Assembly: GCA_037157565.1 (NCBI GenBank)
Contig: JAZHRO010000014.1
Location: forward strand, 103,819,501 to 103,883,500
From: Thalassia testudinum
Taxonomy: Eukaryota; Streptophyta; Magnoliopsida; Alismatales; Hydrocharitaceae
Length of the DNA: 64,000 nucleotides
Direction of reading: 5' to 3'
The notes under the pieces were generated by a model. That model saw nothing but the letters and a program-made list of their open reading frames with translations, was not told the origin of the DNA and searched no databases. This document shows positions 1 to 10,413 of this stretch, piece by piece (positions within the stretch are counted from its first letter, which is position 1; every line of letters begins with the position of its first letter). The translations under genes were made by a program, and so were the position numbers.

Positions 1-32
1 ATGGCTTGTCTCCCCTCAATCGATTCTTGGTT

Positions 33-805
33 CTATCTATATAGCTCCAACTGAAGGCTATCAAGAATTGATTGAGTGTCCTTAGGGTTCCCTTGGATTT
101 CCTCCCTATTGTACGTATCATTCAACTTAGGTTTAGGGGTGTATGGGTGAGGATGTGTGTCAAGGTCCGTATTGGGGTTTAGGTCCATGGGTGGGTCCTC
201 GATTCTATCATTTTCAGTGTCCAATTCTTCAAGAGGCACCATTTTATGTTTAGTCTTACACCAGAATAATTGAGGTTCTAGGTCCTCCTCCCAATCGGAT
301 TCTTCGTCAGGGGTCCAAAGCAGGGTTTGATCATTCTTGGTTTGCTCAAGTTTATCATTATTTGACTTCCATTTTTCTAACATCCCTTCCAAACCACAGG
401 TCAAGTAGGAGAGATCCTTGAATTCAGATGACCTTTCTTGGTTATGGTCCTGGGAAGGGTAGGGATCTTGGTGCTCTCCTAGAGTGTAGGTCCTATCAAA
501 TTGGTTAGCGAGTGGGTGGGACCTAAATGAAGAGTCGTCATAAGGAGAATCGAAAGAAGGATCCTTAAGGTTTGGATCGTACCCCTGGGTGTGTGGGTTG
601 GATGTATCCCAATAAGAGGTTGGTGCGAGTTGTTTAAAATTAGGATAGTTGGGGCAAGAGGAGTATTCTGGGTACTCAGGTCCTGGATTAAGTCCCCAAC
701 TAGGTGGTTGGTTATCCTAAGTAAATTGTGGATACAATCTACTTGGGTCAGAATACAAATCATGCTGGGGATAGGTTGGGAAAGAAGGATAGGCATTGAA
801 ATCCA
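33..805 (-). pseudogene. Tyr/Pro-rich unknown ORF of non-autonomous element E (left copy)
   Basis: One reading frame on the minus strand runs from an ATG at 805 to a stop at 33, broken by one TAG at about 719-717. The N-terminal part is rich in Tyr, Pro, Asn and Ser (for example YPSFPTYPQ). The C-terminal half is acidic and holds the module FWCKTKHKMVPLEELD, which matches the YWSQKKGKMVPLEDLD module of the ORFs at 41410-40076 and 45921-44502. No gag, protease, RT or integrase motif is visible. Its position downstream of the minus-strand LTR and primer site at 35898-38145 (after removing element B) fits the coding region of a non-autonomous LTR element. I do not recognise its function; the resemblance of the Tyr/Pro/Asn-rich part to gag tails is weak inference. 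Confidence 0.5.
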
Positions 806-1873
806 TGGTTGGGAAGAAGTGGAGGGGTGAGAGAAGAACAGATGAGAGAATTGTGCATGCATAATCAAGCAAACAAATCTTGGCCCTATAGTGTAGACCT
901 AGGTGACCTAAAAGCCTTGGAAAGAATAATTCAATCTGCAAGCACTTAAACCTCCTTTCCCAAGGTTAGTCTGGCCAGGTTGGGTACGAGGGGATTGAGG
1001 GGAAGGTTCGACCTTTGGCTTGCGCCGCCAATTCCTTTGTACCCCACAACTACGGTCGTTTGACACTTCCCCACAGCCTATACACCAGATTTTACAATGG
1101 GAATTAAGGCTAAGCGCTTAACAAGCCCAAAATTACTCTTCCAGGACTTAGATTATTCCTACCTAGGGTACGTCTACTCCATTTTAATGTGGGGCTAGGT
1201 TAGTGCTTGTGCTCAAGATATGTGATGAGGCGGTGTTTGGGGTTGTGCCTCTTAGTTAATCCAATTGAGAGTGTGTGTGCGCTCAAAAAAGCATGGTTTT
1301 CAAGCAAGGTTTTTAGGATGTGGTGTCTTTTAATGATTCGTCATTGCTTTAGTGATTTTTAGGGTTGAAATTTCTCAATGGATTCAGACAATGTTTAAGT
1401 AGGCACACAATGTTTTGCACACAACAGATGATAGTCGATTTCCTTTGAGAGAATGATGTGGCCCTAGAAAAACAATGCTAATGTATTCACCATAAAGTTC
1501 ATGCAATTCTACTAGGGGAATTGATTTTAGTTGAAGTGGTGCGGCTAAGTACAAAGCACGGATGGTTTCACAAACACCACTTGAAAGGAAAAGAACACTT
1601 CAAAAAGATTTTCTTCAAGAACATTAGAGTGTATTTTTTTTTTGTTTGGGTGATGGATTTGAGATGTGGGTCAAGTAATCATTCACCATGCCATTTTTTG
1701 AATTTATATTTTTTTGGATTTTTAAGTAAGCAAACAATCAACTAACCTAGGGTTTATGCATGAGCCTAGATGCAAATCATTTTTGTTTTTAGATAATGGA
1801 GAGATGAGACTATGCTAGGTCAAGTGATACTCACAAAAGTCCTTCACCGCACTTTGTTCCGACTCTATCAATG
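806..1873 (-). other. Untranslated leader of element E, left part
   Basis: No convincing coding sequence on either strand. With 35758-35874 it makes up about 1.2 kb between the minus-strand primer site at 35875-35892 and the ORF starting at 805. That is similar in size to the 0.9 kb leader of element A. The two halves are separated by element B. Confidence 0.45.
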
Positions 1874-1878
1874 TGGAT
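1874..1878. repeat. Target-site duplication of element B (left copy, TGGAT)
   Basis: The 5-bp sequence TGGAT directly precedes the TGACGTA start of B's 5' LTR and is repeated at 35753-35757 directly after the TTGATCA end of the 3' LTR. This defines both ends of B. Confidence 0.85.
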
Positions 1879-2306
1879 TGACGTAGACACAACTATTGAG
1901 GATAAAACGCCTATTCATGCATGTCCTTACACTTAGATTTGCATTTCATGTTATAAATATTGCATAGCATGCATCATCCTGCATTTAGAGTAGTTATGTA
2001 TATTTTAGGTTAATTACGTCCTTTTTATGGCCAGGAGGGAAGGAGATTTATTTCGAGGTCTCAGATTGACGATTTGAATGTACGAATCTGATCAGGATGA
2101 TGGTCGGAGTCCAACGCCTTCAAGATTGTCCTAATTGGAATCCTGTATCAACTTATGTGATTTGAGGAAGATCAACGGCTAGGAGGGCAATGCGACATTC
2201 TTACGGGCTTTGGATGAAAAATCTGACCATATGGATGGATCTGGAGCGACGATCACAATCCGGCAACGCGAAAATCACCTCGATCCAAGCACCGTGGCAC
2301 CCTCTA
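1879..2306 (+). repeat. Element B 5' LTR, first part
   Basis: Starts TGACGTAGACACAAC and aligns with TGATATAAACACAAC at 34027 and onward through GGCACCCTCT. It is interrupted at 2306 by element A and resumes at 16088. Confidence 0.9.
2302..2306. repeat. Target-site duplication of element A (left copy, CTCTA)
   Basis: CTCTA occurs directly before the TGATGAG start of A and again at 16088-16092 directly after its GTCACCA end. Confidence 0.92.
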
Positions 2307-2341
2307 TGATGAGAACCTCATCATGAGCCATAACTAGCTCA
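2307..2341 (+). promoter_or_regulatory. Double hairpin at the LTR start of element A
   Basis: TGATGAG-AAC-CTCATCA (2307-2323) is a perfect 7-bp inverted repeat. It is followed at once by TGAGC-CATAACTA-GCTCA (2324-2341). The same pair is present at the start of the other LTRs of this family (13288, 27536 reverse, 51660, 62674). It covers the terminal bases an integrase would bind; any other role is inference. Confidence 0.6.
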
Positions 2342-3236
2342 TTTTGACCTAATACAAAGGATAAAAGCTCCTACATAACTCAAGGAAAGGCTTAACTCAG
2401 AGAGATTCTGAGTTCGCAAAGAAAACATAAACTAAGGGGCAAAAATGCAATTTCACCAATCCAATCTGAAAACAGGGTAACTCAGGGTCCAAACATAGGT
2501 CAAAGAAACCTAATAAGAGGAAAAGTGGGATGAGATGATTCAATAAGCGCTACAGCAACTCCAAGGAATTAAATGACATCCTGTAACCCTAAAAACAAAC
2601 CCACTTAAAAACACGAGGTTCGAGGTAGAGAGAAAAATCAACTAAACCCTCTAAAATTCATATAAAAATAATCTCTAGGGTTTAGAACCTTCAATTTGGC
2701 CTTAGGAACCCATTTTGACCTACATTGAGAACCATGCCCAATTAATAACTTAATTTGGGTTTTTACGTAAATTGACCGGTCAAACAAGGTTTAATCTAGA
2801 AATAAAATTCACCATCATAATCCTTAGGCCCCAATTAGTCATGTATAAAAACTTGAGCCTAAGAGGAAACCTTCTTGACCAACTTTACACTTTGGTCCTC
2901 ATTTATTTACTTTTTGGCCCTCAACTTTTGAACCCTCACATTTCTGCCCCTAACTCTCCTTCGTTCTTTGCATTCAGGCCCCTCCTGCCAAAACCTGACC
3001 AGCACCATGCTCCGGCGACCTTGCGCGGAGCATGGCGCCGCGCAGGGTAAGGGGGAGGGTCTGACAAGTAAACCGAGGGTGCCCTACGTCGTCAGCCGTC
3101 GCAGGAACACCCCCCTGGTCGCTGCAACCCACCATACCGGCTGTACGAACACACGGACGGTATGGGTCTCCATCTCCGGCATCCTCCGGCGAGGGAGACA
3201 CGTCGTCTCCCTCCGCCCTCCTCTCTGATTCTACCC

Positions 3237-3243
3237 TATAAGT
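3237..3243 (+). promoter_or_regulatory. Candidate TATA box of element A 5' LTR
   Basis: TATAAGT in a CT-rich context, in the middle of the LTR where the U3/R boundary is expected. It is repeated at 14218-14224 in the 3' LTR. The related LTRs have TATAAAA (52608) and TATAAG (26600 reverse) at equivalent places. Confidence 0.45.
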
Positions 3244-4579
3244 AACCCCCGTCGCTCCACCATTCAAGGGAGCTCGGTCCTGACGGAGAAAGACCCCCAC
3301 TTCCTCTCTTCCCACTCCGACAGGGAGCCCTCCAGCTTCGGCGGCCTCTCCCCTTCCTCCTCGTCGCTCTGCCGCACTACCAGCTGTAGGGTTGCCCTCC
3401 CTCGCTCTTCCCGCGCCACGCCGTACCCAGCTGGCACCTCTCCGGCCCTCTCCTCGCCGTCGCCCCTTCCCCCGGGCATCTTCTTCTCCGGCGACAGTCG
3501 ATACGACTGCCGCCTTGCTCCAGCCCCTTTCGTCTCCGTAGCTAGGTCAGAACTTCTCCCCATCTCCCCCTCTTTCTTTTCCTCACTGTCTTTTATTTGA
3601 TTAAACCCTCGACCGCCCCTGTCCACCGTCACCCCTTTCGTCTCCGGCCAAACTCCAGCGAGATGCCCCCGTCGCTCCACAGCCCCATACGCCTCGCCGA
3701 CCCTCACAGAACCTCCGCCTCCTCACCCTGATCAACCTCCGCCCTTCCACTCCCCACCACTCGCCCTCTGCAGACCCCCCGAACAAACCCACTTCTTCGC
3801 CTGCAGTTTGACCTAGGGCGACCCTCACGCTCCGCCCCGCCGCCTGCCAGACCCCCCACCACCTTCGCCGTGCCACGGCGAAGGTTCTCCTCATATCTGA
3901 TTAGGCCGAGAGGCCGTTCCTCTGTGGACAGGTATCTCGACCGCCGTCGCCATTGCTGCGTGGAAGGAGCACCTTCAACCTACAGCTCCAGGTGCGATTC
4001 ACCCAAGTGCGACTCCCAGGCTGCGCGGGGCATCTCCGCGAAGCATCCCAGACTTGCAGCTGGGGCAAAGGCCTCGTGTGCAACCGCGAACTCCTGCAGC
4101 TTCCTCAGCTGCGAGCGCCCAATTGGGGTGGGACATTTAGTCCCACCTCGTAACTTTTCAGAGGAGCGCGCCCGCATAAAGGAAAAAAGTGCCTTATGTT
4201 CGTTGCCTCCTGAGCACGCGGTGAGGTCCCTCTCACTTACCCGCTCGACCCGGCCTCGTCCGCGACCATGCCCCGCAGACCTGGCCTGACCCGACTAAGC
4301 CCGACCTGCACTCCTCGCCCACCATGCACGCCGGTGGGCCTGGACCCGGGCACGACCCGTACCCGAATACCCGGCAGCTCTGGGAGAGCTTTCCTAAGAG
4401 CGGCTTCCGTGAGAGAGAAACACGGGGAGAGGGTAGAATTAGGTTTTGCCCCTCTGATCAAGCTGTGCAAGTGTGCAGGCAGAGAAGAAGAAGAAAGACG
4501 CCCGCTGAACAGAGAAGAAGGCCGACGAAAGCTGAAGGAAGGAGGAGCACCGAGCGGCACTATAGCAGCGGCGGTTTAA

Positions 4580-4605
4580 GTCGTCTGATTGGAAAATCAG
4601 ACGAC
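4580..4605 (+). promoter_or_regulatory. Conserved 11-bp stem hairpin in element A 5' LTR
   Basis: GTCGTCTGATT-GGAA-AATCAGACGAC is a perfect inverted repeat downstream of the GAA-rich block. The same hairpin is at 15561-15586. A version with a compensatory pair change is at 25095-25120, and a decayed one at 54055-54080. Confidence 0.65.
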
Positions 4606-5105
4606 GTCCTGAAGGTAAAGAAGGAGAAGGAAGGCGAGGCAGAGGAGAACACAGAGAGGCCAAGTGAAGACTCTACAAAAGAAGAAGAGCACGAGAAGAA
4701 GATCTGAAGAAAGGAAAAGAAGAAAGAAAGAAGAAGAAGAAGAACAAGACCGCAAGGGAGAGGAAAAAGAAAGAGACGAGCAGAAACAAGAACTGAAAGA
4801 AGAAGAAGAACATCACTACTGCTGTAGATAAAGAAGAATAGCAAAGGAAGAAAGCAGAAGAGCCAAGCAGAAGAGGAGAGGATAAGCAAAGAGAAAAGAA
4901 GAGAAGAAAGAAGCCAACAAATTCTCTCTCTCTCCTTTATTTTTGTAAAAGAAACTCTTACCCCTAGAATACAACTTGCTCCCTGAGTTCGACCTCGGGA
5001 ACTCTTTTATTTCCAAGTAACAAATTGTATTAAACTGGTAATCACTTCTCTATACTATACTACGACGAAATAATAGAACTATAGAGGAAGGTCGTCACCA
5101 GTTTT

Positions 5106-5123
5106 TGGCGCCGTTGCCGGGGA
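5106..5123 (+). promoter_or_regulatory. Primer-binding site of element A (tRNA-Asp type)
   Basis: TGGCGCCGTTGCCGGGGA lies 5 bases after the LTR end. Athila elements are known to use a tRNA-Asp primer, whose 3' end is complementary to this sequence. Confidence 0.85.
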
Positions 5124-6031
5124 GCAACGGCTATTCTAGAGATAATCAAATTCCTGTTTTTACATTGCTAACAATCTCTCCTTTGTTGTGCAGGAAAATA
5201 CAAGAAAATTGAGAAGACAAGCAACCGCACGACAACCACTCCAAGGACAGGTAAAATTCTATCCTCTCAATCCCTAAACTCTAAAGAGGAAGAAAATAAA
5301 AGAACAAGCAATATAGGTCTAACCTGTCTTCTATACTCAGTAAACCATCAAAAGTTGCATGTTTTCAACCCATTATTACTGCACACTATTAAGGGTATTT
5401 AAGGGCTAACACATTCTTGCTTGAGCCCTATTTACCCAACAAAGAGCTAACTGGACCAAGTAGAGCCAACCTAGGATCCAACACTAGGGATTTAGAGACA
5501 CACTCCTTAAGCAAGCATTGAGAAAACCAAATGAAGTGTGCCCAAGCCCTTGTCTGAAAATACCTATTCAAAGAAAAACCCAAACAATTGGCTCTCTAAA
5601 CACTTGAACCCTAAAAGACAAGACCCAAAAACTCTCAAAGGAAACAAGAGATAAAGTTGCCCCCTTGGGTCAACCAACCTTAAATTAGGTCACTCTTTGC
5701 ACTCAAAGAACTAAAGTTCAAGTGTAACTTTAAGCACCCTAATCTTAACCTAAAATTGGTAGACTTAAGAGGTCAAGATCCTCATTCTGGTCTACCTGGA
5801 ACCGCAGTGACAAGAGAGGTCGGGTGGGGGAAACCCTGTAACCCGTGGGGACGCTCTACCGTGTAGGGGTCTTTGCGGGACTCTCCCTCTCTGGCCGCCC
5901 AGGTAATTCTCAGGTGGACGATCTTTCTGATCAAGGGGTCCATCTGCCCCGCACCTCTATAGTCACCCAACACATTTTTGGGTGTCTTGATTGGGTCCAG
6001 CACCTTCTAAACTCATCTCTTCCAACAGTGC
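5124..6031 (+). other. Untranslated leader of element A
   Basis: About 0.9 kb between the primer site and the gag ATG. No supported coding sequence. The final 260 bases (about 5770-6030) are clearly conserved in element C (55110-55370), including the ACAAGAGAGGTC and GGTAATTCTCAGGTGGAC segments. This suggests a packaging or translation-control function, which is inference. Confidence 0.6.
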
Positions 6032-8767
6032 ATGTACGTTAGGAGGTCCTTAAGACCACCCTTAAGACCTCCTTTAGAAATTCACTCTCGTCAAGGCCAA
6101 GCCTCGACGCTCGTGTTTGTGCAGCAACCCCCTCACATTATTCTCTCTTCTGATTCAGAACCAAGTTCTTCTTCTTCCCCCATCATGGCTCAGCCAGTTG
6201 AGGAAGAAAACAATCTGGAGCACCAGCTCCAGCGACTCAATGACCTCTTCCAAAACTTCATGCACCCACCACAGCGTCCTATGATGCGGGACCACTACAA
6301 TCCTGCTGCGGTGGCTATTGAGCCTCGAGTCAGAATCCCGACTGGAGGACCTAATTCCGAATTGAAGCCCAACATGATTCATGCCATACCTAAATTCCAT
6401 GGGCTTAATTCCGAAGATCCCTTCCAGCACATCAAACAGCTAAAGCATCTGGCCCAAACTTTTGGGTCAGATGCGCAAAATCGGGATATTCTTCTCATGA
6501 AGATGTTCTCCTTTTCTCTTATGGACAAGGCCGCCCATTGGTATCAAACTCAGACCCGGCCGATCAAAACTTGGGAAGAACTTCAATCCGAGTTTTTGAA
6601 GAAGTTTTTTCCCGTTGGTCGGACCAACGCCTTGCGCCATCAGATTACGCACTTCACTCAACAATCAGGAGAACCTCTCCATGAGGCATGGGATCGTTTC
6701 CAGGATCTCATGAGAAAGTGCCCCCATCACGGAGTTCTTAAATGGGAACAAGTCCAGTCTTTTTACCAAGGACTCCGTGAGGACATCCGTCTTTTCGTCA
6801 ATGCAACCTGCGGAGGAAATATCATGGGTCAGCATGAAGACACCGTGTGGGAGATTCTCGAAAACATGTGCGAGAACTCCATCAACAATGACTCCATGGG
6901 ATTATTCGACAGGACGAATACCCACGCATCGACGAATCTTAGGGGAGCACATGAGACGCAGGGCCTGTCCGCATCAGTCGACCTGGAAGTAATGGCCAGT
7001 CGATTGGACAAGGTCTCAATTATCGAAAAGAAGGTGGACGAGCTGACTCAGCATTTGCAGCGAGCCACCTCTGCGCATAACCCTTTCGCACAGCCTCCTT
7101 CCACAAGGGAAACTGTGCAAAACATTCTCCATCGACCTTCTCCTAGGATGAACCCATCATCCGAATCTTTGCCCGGTGGTCCTTCCGATTCCTTCTACAC
7201 CTACCAGGGGAATTCCATTCCCTCTTTCTCTGACTCTCTGGAGGTTCCTCAGACCTGCGAGGACCTCCACGCTATCCAGAACGACCCATTCTCCAACACC
7301 TATAACCCTGGATGGCGAAACCATCCTAACTTTCAGTGGGCGGGAAATTCCCAAACCCAAAGATCATCCTTCCAACCCCGCCCACAACCTCCTCGTCCTT
7401 ACCAGCCGCCTCAGCCTCGGCCCAACCCTACTTACCCGTCTGGGCCGAATCAAGATCAAATGTCCCTTATCCTTCAGACCCTAGCTGACATTCAAAGAAC
7501 GAATGCGGCTATCCAAAAACAACACAAGGATGAACTTACAGAGGTCCGTAACCAATTGACCCAGTTGGGCAACTTTCGCCAGCCGGGTACTCTTCCCTCC
7601 CAACCTCTGCCTAATCCTAATAACGTGCCAAACCAGCGGCACGTTATGAACCCAAACCCGGGCCATGCCCATATGATTTATCAGGCCCCCTCTGTTCCTT
7701 CACCTGACGGGATAGAGGCCTCCACTTCTTTTGCAGGTTACCAGCAGCAAGCCATCTTACCCAATCCCAACCAAAACCAGGCAGGACTTAATTCCGTAAC
7801 AACCCGTAGTGGTAAGGAAACCCAAGACCCACCTCATCCGAACCACTCCAAGCCGGGTATTGATCCCAAGCCTAGGACAGTAATCCAGGACGTCCCCACC
7901 CCTGTCCCGGATCCACAACCTGGACCTATCCTAGAAGAACCACCTAAGGTCCCGTTTCCCAAGGCCTTGACCAAGGGAAAGAAGACTACCAAACCCGTGG
8001 CCCCTAAGGAGGACCTGGTCAAGCTCTTTGAACAGGTCCACATAAACATCCCCTTGATGGATGCAATCCGCCACGTACCAGCTTACGCACGATTTCTAAA
8101 GAATATATGTACACCCCAGCGTAAGCCGCGAACCAAGGGAGGGAGCCCAATTGTTCTGTCAGAGCAAGCCAGCTCTGTAATCCTCAGTAGACTCCCACCC
8201 AAGGCAAAAGATCCTGGTACTCCCCTGATTTCCTACAAGATAGGTGGTACCCAATTTGATAGAGCATTGCTAGACTTGGGTGCATCCATAAACCTGATAC
8301 CCACATCCTTACTTGACCATCTAGAAGAATCTGAGCTAAAACCAACCGAGGTGACATTACAATTAGCAAATCGATCTATAAAGTCACCAAAAGGGATTCT
8401 CGAGGATGTTATCGTAAGAGTGCGGGATTTCTATTTCCTAGTGGACTTTATAGTCTTAGATATGGACGCACCTGAGAACCCTAGGGATACACCATTCATT
8501 CTAGGGAGACCTTTCTTGGCTACTGCTAGAGCCAACATCAGCTGTGAGGAGGGCCAAATAGAGCTTAAGTTTGGAGATCAAACACTGAAAATTGATATAT
8601 TTAAGGCCCAACAAGGAATTAATTGCGGTGTCATCGAACAAATTTGTGACGTCAGGACTTTGGTTGATGATCACACTTCCAGAATGACTCGATTATGCCT
8701 CATCAACCATAGAAGGATCTTGACCCGCAAACAGAAGAGTCGAATCCAGACATACACAACCCAGTAA
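6032..8767 (+). CDS. gag-pro: Gag-protease polyprotein of element A
   Basis: A 911-residue open frame from ATG at 6032. Gag packages element RNA into virus-like particles in the cytoplasm, and the protease cuts the polyprotein. The retrotransposon gag core spans about residues 110-290 ([50 protein letters not shown]). A Pro/Gln/Asn-rich linker follows (about 370-640). An aspartic protease lies at about 735-850 with [12 protein letters not shown] as the active-site segment and ILGRPFLAT near the end. I see no CCHC zinc knuckle. The extreme C-terminus (after about codon 880) is out of frame relative to the pol frame, so the natural end is altered by a small frameshift. The start is supported by element C, which has an ATG at the matching place (55371). 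Confidence 0.92.
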   Translation: MYVRRSLRPPLRPPLEIHSRQGQASTLVFVQQPPHIILSSDSEPSSSSSPIMAQPVEEENNLEHQLQRLNDLFQNFMHPPQRPMMRDHYNPAAVAIEPRVRIPTGGPNSELKPNMIHAIPKFHGLNSEDPFQHIKQLKHLAQTFGSDAQNRDILLMKMFSFSLMDKAAHWYQTQTRPIKTWEELQSEFLKKFFPVGRTNALRHQITHFTQQSGEPLHEAWDRFQDLMRKCPHHGVLKWEQVQSFYQGLREDIRLFVNATCGGNIMGQHEDTVWEILENMCENSINNDSMGLFDRTNTHASTNLRGAHETQGLSASVDLEVMASRLDKVSIIEKKVDELTQHLQRATSAHNPFAQPPSTRETVQNILHRPSPRMNPSSESLPGGPSDSFYTYQGNSIPSFSDSLEVPQTCEDLHAIQNDPFSNTYNPGWRNHPNFQWAGNSQTQRSSFQPRPQPPRPYQPPQPRPNPTYPSGPNQDQMSLILQTLADIQRTNAAIQKQHKDELTEVRNQLTQLGNFRQPGTLPSQPLPNPNNVPNQRHVMNPNPGHAHMIYQAPSVPSPDGIEASTSFAGYQQQAILPNPNQNQAGLNSVTTRSGKETQDPPHPNHSKPGIDPKPRTVIQDVPTPVPDPQPGPILEEPPKVPFPKALTKGKKTTKPVAPKEDLVKLFEQVHINIPLMDAIRHVPAYARFLKNICTPQRKPRTKGGSPIVLSEQASSVILSRLPPKAKDPGTPLISYKIGGTQFDRALLDLGASINLIPTSLLDHLEESELKPTEVTLQLANRSIKSPKGILEDVIVRVRDFYFLVDFIVLDMDAPENPRDTPFILGRPFLATARANISCEEGQIELKFGDQTLKIDIFKAQQGINCGVIEQICDVRTLVDDHTSRMTRLCLINHRRILTRKQKSRIQTYTTQ

Positions 8768-10413
8768 CTCCCACCCTTGAACCTCACATCTACATTGAAC
8801 CACCCGCTGCTGCTGAAAACCCTGTCCTCGAGTTAAAGCCTCTTCCTGCTCACTTGAAATACATCTTTTTGGGTTCTGATCAGACCCTTCCTGTGATTAT
8901 CAATTCCAACCTCAATCCCGAACAGGAATCCCGTCTGATTACTATTCTCCAGCAACATCGCAGAGCCATCGGGTGGACTCTCGATGATTTGACTGGAATA
9001 AGTCCCTCCTATTGTACTCATCATATCTATTCAGAAGAGGGCACACGACCTTCTCGTGAAATGCAGAGACGCTTAAACCCCAATCTGCAGGAGGTTGTGA
9101 AAAGGGAGATCATCAAGTGGTTAGATGCCGGAATTATCTACCCGATCTCCGATAGTCGTTGGGTGAGCCCAATTCAGGTCCTGCCCAAGAAGGCAGGACT
9201 CACCACTATAACGACTGAGACCGAAGACATCATTCCTACCCGACTAGCCAACTCATGGAGAGTCTGTATAGATTACCGCCGACTCAATTCCTCCACGAAG
9301 AAGGATCATTTCCCACTACCCTTCATTGATCAAATTCTCGAAAAACTTGCGGGAAATAGGTTCTTCTGCTTTCTTGACGGGTACTCCGGTTATAACCAGG
9401 TGGCAATCCATCCTGAGGACCAAGAAAAGACCACGTTCACCTGCCCCTTCGGAACATACGCTTTCCGAAGGATGCCTTTCGATCTTTGCAATGCACCCGC
9501 TACTTTTCAGCGATGCATGCTTGCCATATTCTCAGATATGGTAGGTGATTATCTGGAAGTCTTCATGGATGACTTTTCAGTTTTTGGAGCATCATTCGAC
9601 GATTGCCTCCAACACTTGGTCCAGATACTCAGGCGGTGCATCGATGTGAATTTGGTTCTTTCCTGGGAAAAGAGCCATTTCATGGTGCCTGAGGGAATTG
9701 TCCTGGGACACTCAATTTCGGAAAAAGGCATCCAAGTGGACCGAGCTAAGGTTGATCTGATTTCTCACCTTCCTATGCCTAGCTCGATCAGGGACATCCG
9801 TTCCTTTTTAGGGCACGTCGGTTTTTACCGCCGTTTCATTCCAGATTTCTCGAAAATCGCGCGCCCCTTGACTTCTCTTCTCTCCAAGGATGTACCTTTC
9901 GAAATTTCCAAGGAATGCACTCAAGCATTTGAGATCCTGCGTGACCGAGTCACCCAAGCCCCGATCCTACAGTCCCCTGATTGGTCTCAACCCTTTGAGA
10001 TCATGTGCGATGCATCCGACTTCGCTGTAGGAGCGGTTTTGGGGCAGAAAGCTGACGGGAAACCCGTGGTCATCTACTACGCTAGCAAGACACTTGACGA
10101 GGCTCAGCGTAACTATACGGTTACGGAGAAAGAGCTGCTAGCCGTAGTATTTTCCCTTGAAAAATTCCGATCGTATCTTCTGGGTTCCCATGTCATCATC
10201 TACTCGGATCACACAGCTGTGAGGCATCTCCTTGCAAAGAAGGACGCGAAACCTCGATTAATCCGATGGATCTTGCTGTTGCAAGAATTCGATCTTGAGA
10301 TATGCGACAAGGCAGGAAGGCAGAATGTGGTAGCCGACCATCCCGTCTTCCTTCTGAGATCATTAGCCCTTCCGGACCCATCACTGAGCATTTTCCCGAT
10401 GAGCACCTGCTGA
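8713..10413 (+). CDS. pol: Reverse transcriptase-RNase H region of element A
   Basis: Open in a different frame from gag-protease, starting after a TAG at 8710-8712; there is no early ATG. RT copies the element RNA into DNA, and RNase H removes the RNA strand. Visible motifs are [45 protein letters not shown] and the catalytic FMDDFSVFG (about 9562). RNase H shows [44 protein letters not shown] and a terminal VADH. The usual MPFGLCNAP has Asp in place of Gly, which could impair RT. The frame is lost at about 10340 by a small deletion just after RNase H, and the coding sense continues in the frame of the integrase entry. Confidence 0.9.
   Translation, partial: KDLDPQTEESNPDIHNPVTPTLEPHIYIEPPAAAENPVLELKPLPAHLKYIFLGSDQTLPVIINSNLNPEQESRLITILQQHRRAIGWTLDDLTGISPSYCTHHIYSEEGTRPSREMQRRLNPNLQEVVKREIIKWLDAGIIYPISDSRWVSPIQVLPKKAGLTTITTETEDIIPTRLANSWRVCIDYRRLNSSTKKDHFPLPFIDQILEKLAGNRFFCFLDGYSGYNQVAIHPEDQEKTTFTCPFGTYAFRRMPFDLCNAPATFQRCMLAIFSDMVGDYLEVFMDDFSVFGASFDDCLQHLVQILRRCIDVNLVLSWEKSHFMVPEGIVLGHSISEKGIQVDRAKVDLISHLPMPSSIRDIRSFLGHVGFYRRFIPDFSKIARPLTSLLSKDVPFEISKECTQAFEILRDRVTQAPILQSPDWSQPFEIMCDASDFAVGAVLGQKADGKPVVIYYASKTLDEAQRNYTVTEKELLAVVFSLEKFRSYLLGSHVIIYSDHTAVRHLLAKKDAKPRLIRWILLLQEFDLEICDKAGRQNVVADHPVFLLRSLALPDPSLSIFPMSTC

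Larger units (their letters stand above)
2307..5100 (+). repeat. Element A 5' LTR
   Basis: Begins TGATGAGAACC and ends GGTCGTCACCA (TG...CA). It is repeated at 13288-16087 with scattered single-base and small length differences. It contains a GC-rich block (about 3000-4430), a GAA-rich block (about 4460-4915), a hairpin at 4580-4605, and a GAGTTC/GAACTC hairpin at 4985-5004 near its end. Long opposite-strand reading frames in the GC-rich block look like composition artefacts. Confidence 0.95.

Noticed and set aside
3264..3894. Long minus-strand open frames (100-147 residues) in the GC-rich part of A's LTR, repeated at 14245-14857
   Set aside because: They lie opposite a compositionally biased LTR segment, differ in frame and overlap each other, and show no recognisable domain. 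Present in both LTRs only because the LTRs are duplicates.
6100..7000. CCHC zinc knuckle in A's gag
   Set aside because: No C-x2-C-x4-H-x4-C pattern was found anywhere in the 911-residue frame.
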